This document shows, one piece after another, positions 31,814-42,817 of a stretch of 64,000 nt of DNA. Numbering within the stretch: position 1 is the stretch's first letter; each line of letters opens with the position of its first letter. The stretch comes from Cytauxzoon felis. Lineage: Eukaryota > Apicomplexa > Aconoidasida > Piroplasmida > Theileriidae. Made by a program: the position numbers and the translations under genes. The DNA is taken from NCBI GenBank assembly GCA_020283715.1, contig JAIQCW010000055.1:1-64000 (forward strand). The letters are read 5' to 3'. The notes beneath the pieces were generated by a model that searched no databases, was not told the origin of the DNA, and saw only the letters and a program-made list of their open reading frames with translations.

Positions 31814-34800
31814 TTAAGAATAGTCTATGAGAGATATATGTTTAATATTAGTTATTAACTGTGTTATTTGTATTGGTTTAAATGTGGTTATCATTTTTAT
31901 TTCTTTGTTCGACGATTTCTCTGGTGGTTTTTTGGGTTTTTTAATATGTATTTTGCGTTTGAATGAGCCATATGATGGTTCATCTAATGTCGATTTCTCA
32001 AATGTTAATATATTATTCGTATCCATTAATTCATCAATCGAATCTAATCGAACTACCGAACCATATAAATAAATACACATCAAATTTGGAAACATATTAA
32101 CACACACACCCATAAACTCACTAATCACCTATCATATCATTATAAACATGAAAATATTCCACCAAGGTTACAACCACCGTTGGTCTTGCAGACAGCTCTT
32201 CCACCTGAGGTCCAATCCGACTCTGTTCCACTAGGCGTGGAGCCTTCTTCTATTTACCTATCTCTAAAGAGTAAAACCACTCCCAGAGATCGTGGCGAAG
32301 ATTGTGATGGATCATCCATCATAGGAATGATGGAAGATGGTTCTAAGGATGTGTTGCATGTAACCTCGAGTGGATTACCCGCAGCTGATCTCAGGGAAGC
32401 GAAGGGGGAAGTAAATAGAAGAGCTGTCTGCAAGACGACATCAGGCGGAGAGATTATTAGTTGTATGAACATACTTCATTATTGAATGAGTTGCCTTCTA
32501 ATTCGAGTATTTCGAGTGTATTAAAATTACGATCTGGTTGATAATTTTTAATATCATGTATGAATTCGTATAAAAAGTTATTGCTTAATTTACAATTATT
32601 GAATCTACAAGAGATGGTTATGATGAATATATTTTAACATACGATGCTTTATTAACTTGTAATTTGAAAATGACTTCAATTAATAATTTAGATGTGACAT
32701 CATAATCACCCAATGGATTATTACTTATATTAAAATATTTACATTTAATTGGTGGTGCTAATAATTTTATAATATTATTATTAACACCATCTAATGAAAT
32801 ATCATTAAAACTCCAATCTAATTTATCCAAATATATATCAGGATTATATTGTAATTTATCAAATGTTAATACCGTAATAGTCAATAACATATTCGTAAAA
32901 TTCAATACCTTCAATGATGATTGTGTCAATACCAAATTCAAAAACTTAAATAATAAACGACGATCATGAGGAAATTCATTCATTATCAACTCCTAAAAAA
33001 TTATTATTATACATCAACCAATCAACTTGAGGTCGTCTTGCAGACAGCTTCTGTATTTATTTCCCCTTCCAGCTCCCGTAGATCGCTTCCAGGTTCCACT
33101 CGAGGTTATAAACCTATTCTCGACGAGATACGTCTAAAGTGACGGAATCCATATAAATGAGGATAACTCAATGAATATAAATTGGAATGAAGTAAGGATT
33201 AGTAATTCCAATACAATCATCAAATTCCTCTTCAATGAAGTATTGAGATGTAAATTATACTCAATAATCATTGCACAATTTTCATGTGTTTCCCCAGAAA
33301 TTCAAGATTTCCTTCAAATTTTGGTAGTAAAAATGAAGTTAATGAAATTAGTGAATATGACCTCAAGTGGAGACCTCAAGTGGAATACCTGGAAGCGATC
33401 TACGGGAGCTGGAAGGGGAAGTAAATAGAGAAGCTGTCTGCAGGACGACCTCAGGTGGAACGGCGAGTGGAAAGGAAGGTTGTAACCTCATGTAGAATGT
33501 TCATCCTTCGTTGTATATAAACAAACCTTTGTATGTATATAATTACAGAATGAGAGAATATGTTTGGATGGTGCGATAAGTGGGTGTTGTGTCAGAAAAT
33601 CGACGTATAATATACCAGCGATACTATATGATGTGGATGATGATATGAATTGTTAATATATGTATATAAATTTATACATACCTTCTATTCATTATTTCAT
33701 ACCAATGATTTGTTGCTAAATCTGTATAACCTTTAGCAATAATTTTAATTTCATATCCAGCATTTTTATTTTTATTCTTTGGTTTATATCCTCTTATATA
33801 TAACCATTTCATATCATTTTGTATAACATAATCACATCTACGAACAAATAATATCTGAGATTCCTTAATATTTATATCCCTATCATCCTCTTTATTACCA
33901 AATTTAAATATACTCTTCTTCTTATTCAAATTCCAATTATACCATATCAAATATGGTGCACGAAACTCAAAATTCACATCCGTTGCCGATGAATCCTCAA
34001 CCATCTTTGCCATTCCACACCAACGCCGACGCAATTTCTATAATATATATATATAAAGAAAATATATATCCACTTGAGGTCCAATCCCTATCATCTCCAA
34101 CCTTATCTTCGTCTTGCAGACAGCTCTTCTATTTAGTTCCCCCTCAAGTTCCCAGAGATCACTTTCGGGTTCCACCTGAGGTCCAATGACTACACCTCCG
34201 CCACGATCTCCGGGAGTGGCTCTACTCTTTAGAGATAGATAATTAGTAGAAGCTCCATGCAATGGAAAAGATGGACCTTAGTTGGAACGGCGAGTGGAAG
34301 TAGAGTAGGATTGGACCTAGACCTAACGGTCGTCGGTTGGACCTCGTGTGGATGACATGGATAAAGTTTGTTGTGTGGTTATTACATACTTTATGTGTGC
34401 AGAGTAATCTTCCACTGACGGTATATCCTAATGATGTGATTTGTTGTAGATTTTTATTATCGATAAAGTGTTGCATATTGATATCTTTTTGTGGTAATTG
34501 ATTAGGTTGTGTAATGATTTTGATTTTAGTGAGTGGATATGTATTTATAAATTTTTGTACATTAGGTTCAAGTTCACAATTTCTAAGATCAAGTTCTATA
34601 AAATTATGTATTGATAATTTTCTATTGAGTATTTTAATAGTATCTATAATATCATCAGTAATTTTACAACCACATAGACTAAAAAATTTTATTTGTGTAT
34701 CATTTGCTATTGATAATAAATTTTTACCATAAAATAAACCATTAATAGGATTTCTATCAAGATATAATGATTTTATACCACTATTTATAAAATATTCTAA

Positions 34801-37800
34801 TAATAATTCTAATGATAAATCATTTAATGTTAATTGATTATCAGATAAATTTAATATTTCAATTGTAAATTTATATATATTCATATTATGTATTAAATCA
34901 TCATCTGTCATTTTACGCCTATAATAATTTAATAATAATAATAATAATAACTATTACATCTATACTTACATTGAATGATCTAAATAATATAAATCACTTT
35001 TTATAAAATTTTTTGCTACATATGAATCAATCTCCTTTACATATGGTAATTTATTAAGAATCAATTCCTATATTAATATAAATATAATGTACAAATACTA
35101 ATTACCTTTCTTTTCGGATAAAGAAAATAATAAAATGAATTAATATGAGGAATTATATTCGCATCTGACAATAACTTCACAAATGAACGCAACTTCGATC
35201 TGTAATCATAAATATAAAACAAAAAAACACATCCACTGAAGTAGAATCACTATCATCTCCAACTGAGGTTACCTCTGCCGTAGGTCTTCCCACTCGCCGT
35301 GGAGGCCTTCTCTATTTATTTCCCCTTCCAGCTCCCGTAGATCGCTTCCAGGTTCCACTCGAGGTTATAAACCTATTCTCGACGAGATACGTCTAAAGTG
35401 ACGGAATCCATATAAATGAGGATAACTCAATGAATATAAATTGGAATGAAGTAAGGATTAGTAATTCCAATACAATCATCAAATTCCTCTTCAATGAAGT
35501 ATTAACAACAGAATTACATTTAATATTAATTCCTCAATCTTCATAGTTTCCCCAGAAATTAAAGATTTCCTTCAAATTTAGGATGTAAAAATGAAGAAGT
35601 GAAATTAGTGAATATGACCTCAGGTGGAGACCTCAAGTGGAATACCTGGAAGCGATCTACGGGAGCTGGAAGGGGAAGTAAATGAAAGAGGCTCCACGCC
35701 TAGTGGAACAGTGGTTGTAACCTCAGATGTAGTAGATATATAGTTGTGTTATTTCAACAAACCTATAATTGATGGTATTATACCAATTATTGGTTTCATT
35801 ATCATTATCGGTATAGATTTTGAGGAAGATTTCATTGGTATATTCATGTTGATTATTATTATCATGTATGGTATAATTTGGTGTATTTAATTTAATGACG
35901 AATTTATTTTTTTTAACATCTCTAGTATAGATTATATTTATTAAATCATCGATATGTATAGTAATAAAAGGTATAATGTTATGATTTTTATTATTGGGTA
36001 AATATAATTGTAATTTATTATTATAAATTTCAGCATATAATACATGTGGATGTTGATTTCTAGAATTTTCATTAGTTACTGATACCCAACCATAAATCTC
36101 AATTAAATTATTATAAAAAAATAAATGGATCATTATTATATATTAAATTATAATTTATATCTAATTTTATATCTTCTATAATAGAATTATAACTTGATAT
36201 AGATAAACTTGAATATGTATATATACTTTCATCATCATCATCTTCTTCTATATCAATAATATTAGATATATTATTACCCCACTTCTTATCATCAAACATA
36301 GTGTTAACCCCATCTATAATTCTATCAATAATATTATTATTATCATTATATTTATTATTTATACTATATTTCAAATATATCTTTTGTTTATTCATCTTTT
36401 CACATATTGTATGTTTTAATGCTCGTAATAATTCTCTTGGACAATCAGATTTCCTCATATCAATATATTTAGACATTAATATATCTAAACTCGAATCTGG
36501 ATCATAATAATATTCATCAACAGAACTCAATACCACAAAACTTGACTCATTAACATATTCTAAATCCCTATTTATAATTCCAAATCCATCAGTTTCTCTA
36601 CATAAATCCGAAGTCCATCCTACTCTTCCACTTCCACCTGAGGTCTTCCACTCGCCGTGGTGGCCTTCTCTATTTAGTTTTCCCTCCGCTTCCCTGAGAT
36701 CAGCTGCGGGTAGTCCACTTGAGGTTACATTTTCTGTTCCAGTTGATAATTTATGGTGTTTTTTATCCCCATGACCCCCCATGACCCCATCACCACGATC
36801 TCCGGGAGTGGTTTTACCGTTTACGGGGAGTAAATTGGAAGAAGCCTCCACGGCAGTGGGAAGAGAGGTGGTGGTAACCTCAGGTATTTTTTTATTATCA
36901 TCTTTATATTTCCATCGTTCTAGTAATTTTTCTTCAGTTATGTTTATGTTGTTATTGTATTTGATTGAAATTATGGGGGGATCGTAATTATCGAAATTTA
37001 TATTGGGTAAGGGTGAGACAATGGAATTATTTTTATTTGGTAGACTTGCTGATATCTTTCTTAATGAACTTGTATCCATACATTTTAACGCATCATATTT
37101 AATATTAAAAATATCGATCTTACCTTTATTGTATTCATCATAAATATTCTTATTTTCATTCTTTGCCCCAGAATTATAAGTCAATAAATGCTCTAAATCA
37201 TCATCACCCAAGTTCATATCATCATCATAATAACAAGTATCAATTTTATTAATCCCCATATCGTCATTTCCTACTTTATTATATTTATCAATGTTATAAA
37301 TCATAGGGATATTTTTATATTTCGAATGAGGGCATTGATCATCTATAACACCATCAACAGATATTGATACATAATCACCACTATTACATAAATCACATGA
37401 ATTACGCCTAACCGGTAGATTCCGCAACTTCGTACGTAACGATGTCATTACTTCCTTTATATCATCATCCACCTCACCACCCGAGGTCGTCTTGCAGACA
37501 GCTTCTCCACTTGAGGTCTTTCCACTAGGCGTGGTGCCTCTTTTAATTACTTCCCCCTTCGCTTCCCTGAGATCAGCTACGGGTTTATTGCCACGATCTC
37601 CGGGAGTGGCTTTACCGTTTACGGGGAGTGAATTAGGAGAGCTGTCTGCAAGACAAGGAGAGGTTGTAACCTCAAGTGGAGAGCTGTCTGCAGGACGAAT
37701 AGAGTCAAATGGACATAAGGTTGATGATGTCTCTTTCACTATCCTCGTTCGATTTGGGTAAAGTGCTTTATTGAAGGTATTGATATCATTATTGGTGAAT

Positions 37801-38090
37801 TGTAATATTTCTCCGGTATTTACGATATTTATTTGCGGTATAATTAGGCTGTCAAGATTGCCACTTAGTAGTCTTATATCATCTGGGTCATCTTTAAGTA
37901 TGTTCTGCCTGTATAAAGAGGCAATATTACTAGGCACATAACGATTTCTATATTTCAATTGGTTTGACGGATCAGTAACCATAAATTTCCTATCCTTTAG
38001 ATTAAAAATATCATTAAAATCTTCAGCCATTCTATTTTCATCAAGACTAAATGCCAATTCTGCATGTATAAAAATCCTATGATCAACCAC
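31814..38090 (-). CDS. PH-domain and leucine-rich-repeat protein
   Basis: Nine exons: 35763-38090, 35106-35199, 34970-35067, 34390-34918, 33682-34037, 33527-33623, 32643-32992, 32475-32604, 31814-32128. About 1431 residues if one A is dropped from the seven-A run 36115-36121. PH-like segments are YGWVSVTNENSRNQ...NTINYR (exon 1 end) and FGNKEDDRDINIKESQI...MNRR (exon 5). Leucine-rich repeats follow, for example IEILNLSDNQLTLNDLSLE and LEILELEGNSFNNE. The layout recalls membrane-linked LRR adaptors such as CARMIL, but orthology is not established. Exon 1 holds two in-frame repeat clusters; introns 1, 4, 6 and 8 hold clusters; the other four are 38-58 bp. Confidence 0.85.
32165..32455. repeat. 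Type I repeat cluster in PH/LRR last intron
   Basis: D (CTTGCAGACAGC), inverted end, D (AGGCGTGGAGCCT), B, H variant (CCATCATAGGAATGATGG), inverted end, A, D. Confidence 0.9.
33025..33500. repeat. Type II repeat cluster in PH/LRR intron 6
   Basis: D, A2 reversed, inverted end, E2 (33110-33355), inverted ends, A2, D, inverted end. Left and right A2 modules are fully complementary. Confidence 0.9.
33110..33355 (+). repeat. E2 core copy
   Basis: The first about 140 bases are identical to the copy at 35365, from CTCGACGAGATACGTCTAAA onward. Confidence 0.88.
34070..34345. repeat. Type I repeat cluster in PH/LRR intron 4
   Basis: Inverted end, D, A3 reversed, inverted end, B reversed, D (GCTCCATGCAATGG), several inverted ends. 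Confidence 0.88.
35235..35730. repeat. Type II repeat cluster in PH/LRR intron 1
   Basis: D (GCCGTGGAGGCC), A2 reversed, inverted end, E2 (35365-35610), inverted ends, A2, D (GAGGCTCCACGCCT), inverted end. Confidence 0.9.
35365..35610 (+). repeat. E2 core copy
   Basis: Twin of the copy at 33110 in the same gene over its left half; the right half differs. Confidence 0.88.
36610..36890. repeat. Type I cluster inside PH/LRR exon 1, in frame
   Basis: Read as SSNLLPVNGKTTPGDRGDG and PAADLREAEGKLNREGHHG. B has the CCGT/ACGG stem. A GGGGATAAAAAACAC block lies between. Confidence 0.9.
37470..37700. repeat. Type I cluster inside PH/LRR exon 1, in frame (second)
   Basis: Read as SSPNSLPVNGKATPGDRG and VADLREAKGEVIKRGTTPSG. 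B has the CCGT/ACGG stem. Confidence 0.9.
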
Positions 38091-38291
38091 ACCATGAAAT
38101 TAACACGTAATATCCATACACATTTTAGAAATATTTATAAATTAGTTTACATTAAATTAAAATAACACAATTATATTATACACATTAATCTCCATGAATG
38201 TTACATCATCACAGACATTGTGCATAGACACTAATGATAGACCCACATATAAATGCATTCCAATAAAATATAAATATTAATTTTAAATTAA

Positions 38292-40410
38292 TCATGAATC
38301 CGTAGAAGCAAATGTATTCGAATCCAATGTCTGATATACCGTAGCATCACGTTCCAAATCCGTCAATACCTTACGTACATGTTGCTCAGCAATAGCTATA
38401 ATAATATGTAAATATTATTGAATACGCACATGGATAGTTATATACAGAATGTTATAACAACCTCTAGTTCCACTCTCCGTGGTGGCCTCTTCTATTTACT
38501 TCCCCCTCAAACTCCCGTAGATCGTTCTCGGGTTCCACTCGAGGTTAAAAACCTAATCTCGACGAGATATGACTAAAGTGATGGAATCCACAGAAGTGAG
38601 GATACCTAAATGAATATAAATTGGAATGAAATGAGGTTTCGTAAACATAATACAATCATCAAGTTCCTCTTCAATGAGATATTGAGATCAGTATTCCATC
38701 CAGTATTCATTGAGATATCTTCATGAGTTTCCCCAGAAATTATGAAATTCCTTCAGATTTTAGAGGTAAAAATGAAGATGTGAAATTTGACCTCCAGTGG
38801 ATGTAACCTCAAGTGGAACCCGTAGCTGATCTACGGGAAGCGAAGGGGGAAGTAAATGGAAGAGGCTCCATGCAATGGTAAAGATAGCAGGATTGGACAT
38901 CAGGTGGAGTATAACACTTTTATCAGTTTCATGTTTGTATAGACATACATTGGAAGCTGTGTTGTTGTTTGCATCTTTTGAGTATTTCGGAGATGTGGAG
39001 TCCATTTGGGTTATTATTTCTGGCTTCATTTGCAAGCATTGCTGCTATGAATTTAGAGAGTGTTAATTGATTCATTGGTATCTAATAGTTTATTGAAGAT
39101 ATGAATAGATATTTTAAACTTACATTAAGATTTTGTGCATCCATAGGTCCAGTATTGGGTGCGATTGTTGTATTATTTGTAGTACCATTTGGAACTATAT
39201 CAAATTGTTTTAATATTTTATCCATTTCTTTTACTTTATCCATAGCTTCTTGATCATCTTTACCATTATTCTATAAATTATATTATAGTGTTTTTTTTAA
39301 TTAAAAAAACCCCATTTAATTTTATATAAATAATGGGGTAAAATAAAATAAATTAATAAACATACTATAAGTATAGCATGTATTACATCAAGATCATGTA
39401 ATTTAGCTTCATCAAATGAATTTAATTCTTTAATAGAATATATAATAATAGTTGGTGCTTGTGAATTATAAATGGGGTTAAAACCACCATATATTTTGAC
39501 ATGTGGTTTATTATTTGATAAATGTAAAAGATTATTTCTACGAAATTCTGTTATATTACCAGGATGCATATAAATACATTCTAATCTACCAGATCCATCA
39601 TCAATTAAAAATTTTGTCTCCTGTTCTGTAATCGTAGCATTAATAATACGACCAACAATCTTCATTATCTCCAATTGATAACCCAATATACTTATAAAAC
39701 TACCACCACTCTTCCATGCACTGTGAATCATATCTGTTGAAAGTTAATCTTATCTAATAATCTAAAGTAACAAAACATCCCCATATACAGATCCTCCACT
39801 CGAGGTCCAATCATCATCTTCTTAACCTGAGGTCCATCCTGCCGTTGCCACTCGCCGTTCCACCTGAGGTCGTCTTGCAGACAGCTTCTCTATTTACCTC
39901 CCCCTCCGCTTCCCATAGATCAGCTGCGGGTTCCACTTGAGGTTACATCCTCATCACTTCCGCCACGATCTCTGGGAGTGGCTCTACTCTTTAGAGATAG
40001 GTAATTGGAGGAGCCACCACGGCGAGTGGAAGACAAGGTTGTAACCTCAGGTGGAACGGCTAGTGGAATGAAGAGTTGGATTGGACCCCGAGTGGAGAAG
40101 ATAGATATTGGATCATGGTTGGGGGATTTGTTTGTAGACAATGTTTATGTTATTATGTTTGGTTATGACAAACTTATTTTGATTGGCATGAATGTTTTTT
40201 TTTGTAGTCCTTCATTTTTATTTTTATTGTTTGGGTCTTCGGTGATAAAGTTGGAGACATCTTCATCTAGAAATCCACCTTCGACTTCTTCATCATCTAC
40301 ACATTAGATATTAATAAGGGTATATATTGGAATAATGAGAACTAACATTGATTAAAGTCTTGAAATCCCCAATTGGCCCCGAAGGAATCTTGATTTAATC
40401 CACCGAACAT
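38292..40410 (-). CDS. RPA2: Replication protein A, 32-kDa subunit
   Basis: Six exons: 40347-40410, 40174-40296, 39366-39733, 39124-39270, 38949-39081, 38292-38395; 939 bases, 312 residues. It begins MFGGLNQDSFGANWGFQDFN. The OB fold is in exon 3: KIVGRIINATITEQETKFLI, DDGSGRLECIYMHPG, VKIYGGFNPI. The C-terminal winged helix is split over the last exons (QHVRKVLTDLERDATVYQTL). RPA binds single-stranded DNA in replication and repair in the nucleus. Codon phase at the last join is fixed by the conserved winged helix. Introns 2 (440 bp, Type I) and 5 (553 bp, Type II) hold repeats. Confidence 0.9.
38465..38910. repeat. Type II repeat cluster in RPA2 intron 5
   Basis: D, A3-like reversed, inverted end, E2 (38550-38790), inverted end, A with CCCGTAG/CTACGGG stem, D (GCTCCATGCAATGG), inverted end. 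Confidence 0.9.
38550..38790 (+). repeat. E2 core copy
   Basis: Begins AATCTCGACGAGATATGACT and ends TTTTAGAGGTAAAAATGAAG. Confidence 0.86.
39790..40105. repeat. Type I repeat cluster in RPA2 intron 2
   Basis: Inverted ends, short D forms, D (CTTGCAGACAGC), A reversed, inverted end, B reversed, D (GAGCCACCACGGC), inverted ends. Confidence 0.9.
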
Positions 40411-40694
40411 ATCATTTAATAATGAGGATATAAAAATAGTGTGATAATATACAAATTATAAATTGCGATTGATATTTTAAAAAAATAAAATTATTAAAAT
40501 TAGAAATTTTAATTTAAATTAATACAAAATATATTAAGCGTTTTATACACATAAAATTTCTATAATGATTTTTCTAATTATAAACATATTCTCTTCTATC
40601 AACGACATTCCCCATCTATTAATAGACATATCAAATCATTAAATAATTATTTTATAAATCTATTTAAATAAATCATAATTTAATTCGTTCTTAA

Positions 40695-42789
40695 ATGAGA
40701 TTATCATTAAGTGAATCTGTATATGCATATCATACATTACTTAAACATGGCAAATCTCTACTCTCTGAGATTAATTCCAAAGGTATGTCCAAATTTATAC
40801 CACAAATCATATAAGAATCCAACAAATAGACTTAAAAGAAGATGATATTCCATTCTTAACCTCATTCGATTACCAATATTACTACTACTATCTCTTTCAT
40901 TACTTCCACAACCTCTATAAACCACAACATAAACAAAATATAGGCCAACCAATACAATCAGGTATGTACTATAAACAAACATATAAAATATCATAACGAA
41001 CTTTATCCACTTGAGGTCATATCCTTGTCTTCCCACTCGCCGTGGTGCCTTCTCTATTTATCTCCCCCTCCGCTTCCCTGAGATCAGCTACGGGTATTCC
41101 ACTTGGGGTCTCCACCTGAGGTCATATTCACTAATATCACTACTTCATTTTTACCCCTCAAAATTTGAACGAAATCATCAATTTCTGGGGGAACTACTGA
41201 AGATTGTAGAATGAATATTAAATGAAATTTACATCTCAATACTTCATTGAAGAGGAATTTGATGATTCTATTGAGTTTACTCATCCTCATTCAATTCCAA
41301 TTTATATTCATTGAGATATCCTCACAAAGATGAATTCCGTCACTTTATACGTATCTCAGTGAGATTGGAAAATATACCCGAGAACGATCTATGGGAGTTT
41401 GAGGGGGAGGTAAATAATGAAAGCTGTCTGCAAGACGACCTCAGGTGGAGAGCTGTCTGCAAGACAAAGGAGAGTTGGTTGTAATCTCATGTGGAAGTAT
41501 TAGGATAAGTTTGATGGTTTATATATAATATGATAGGTAGGCGTAATCGTTTTGTGAGTACTCCGGCTCCTATAAATGATAAGGAGTATTGTGATTTTTA
41601 TACGGATGGTAGTGTAGTATATGATTATATGGTGATACCTAGGGAATGTAGTTTAGCACCTATAGAAGTGAGATTATGTCGTGATCCTAGTAAGAGATCT
41701 GATCAGGATTCAGTAAATGTTAAATTTTTATGGAATATAAATGGTAGAAATCAGCAATTGGATATTTTATCTCAGACATTATGTAGTGATTGTGGTGTAC
41801 CATATGATAGATCAGTTATTGATGATATTAAAAGACAAATTGATGATGCATTAATAATAGAAAATGATTTTGCTGTTTTAGTTGAATGGTTATCAACAGA
41901 TAATAAAACTACAATAAAAATACATCAAGAATTAGTTAAACCTGTTATTATATGTCTTAATTTACCTGAACAAAATCTACGACTCAATGAATGTATTTCT
42001 TGGAATCTATTAAATTCTGATTGGGAAGTTACAGAACTCATCAATAATATCACACATGATCATAATCTCACACACTTACATAATGTAGATATGACATATC
42101 AATTCAAAAAACAACTACTCGCATATAAAAGAGTAAGTATAATCCACTCCACTTGATGTATACTCCAACTCTCTTCGTCCTGCCGTCAGCTCTTCTCCAC
42201 CTGAGGTCCAATCCAACTCTCCTTCCACTCGGCGTGGAGCATCTTCTATTTATTTCCCCCTTCGCTTCCCTGAGATCAGCTGCGGGTTCCACTCGAGGTC
42301 CAGTACTATTCCTCATTCCATCACTACCTTCTCTACTGCCACGATCTCCGGGAGTGGCTTTACTCTTTAGAGATAGGTAAATAGATGAAGCCTCCACGGC
42401 GAGTGGAATATAAGGCTGTAACCTCAGGTGGAACGTCGAGTGGAAGGAGACTTGGATTGGACCTCAGGTGGAGGCGAGTGTAAGAAGAGTAGGGTTATAA
42501 CTTCGTGTGGGTAGACATCATTTTATTTATTATATATTTATATAATTTGAATATAATAATTTTATAGAGTGTATTGACTCAATATTCATCGTTATTATAT
42601 TCATATACTAGTCAGAACGGTTTGCGTGTACCGTATGTGTGTCGTAATGAGAATGAAGTTTACAATGATAATAAGCCTATAATGAAGTTGAATAGTGATA
42701 ATATACCGCCTGATTTATTGAATGATCATAAATCATCTCATAAGGAGCGTTTGAATTACATACGTAAATTACGTAATAGATCATTATAA
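40695..42789 (+). CDS. SNF5/SMARCB1-family chromatin-remodelling subunit
   Basis: Four exons: 40695-40782, 40830-40961, 41537-42132, 42568-42789; 1038 bases, 345 residues. Two SNF5 repeats are visible: first ECSLAPIEVRLCRDPSKR...FLWNINGRNQQLDIL and VIDDIKRQIDDALI; second IKIHQELVKPVIICLNL...CISWNLLNSDWEVTELINNI and YQFKKQLLAYKR. SNF5 is a core subunit of SWI/SNF and RSC complexes. The C-terminal exon (YSSLLYSYTSQNGLRVPYVC) agrees with the tail of the family. Intron 2 (575 bp) has a Type II cluster, intron 3 (435 bp) a Type I cluster; intron 1 is 47 bp. It is divergent from RPA2 with 284 bases between starts. Confidence 0.9.
41005..41490. repeat. Type II repeat cluster in SNF5 intron 2
   Basis: D (GCCGTGGTGCC), A reversed, inverted ends, E2 reversed (41120-41375), A3 variant, D modules, inverted end. 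Confidence 0.9.
41120..41375 (-). repeat. E2 core copy
   Basis: Near-identical to the copy at 47965 over about 130 bases including flanking inverted ends. Confidence 0.88.
42150..42510. repeat. Type I repeat cluster in SNF5 intron 3
   Basis: D (CTGCCGTCAGC), inverted end, D (GGCGTGGAGC), A reversed, inverted end, B reversed, D, three inverted ends. Confidence 0.9.
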
Positions 42790-42817
42790 TATAATAATTA
42801 ATTTATAATATATAAAA

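Noticed and set aside
36100..36130. Programmed -1 frameshift at the T-rich slippery site in PH/LRR exon 1
   Set aside because: The frame needed downstream is +1 relative to the first; a -1 shift meets a stop at once. A one-base homopolymer difference is simpler.
38945..39035. RPA2 exon ending in frame ANNNTASN
   Set aside because: That frame does not connect from the upstream exon; the frame LHISEILKRCKQQHSFQ does, and it fits the next exon's phase.
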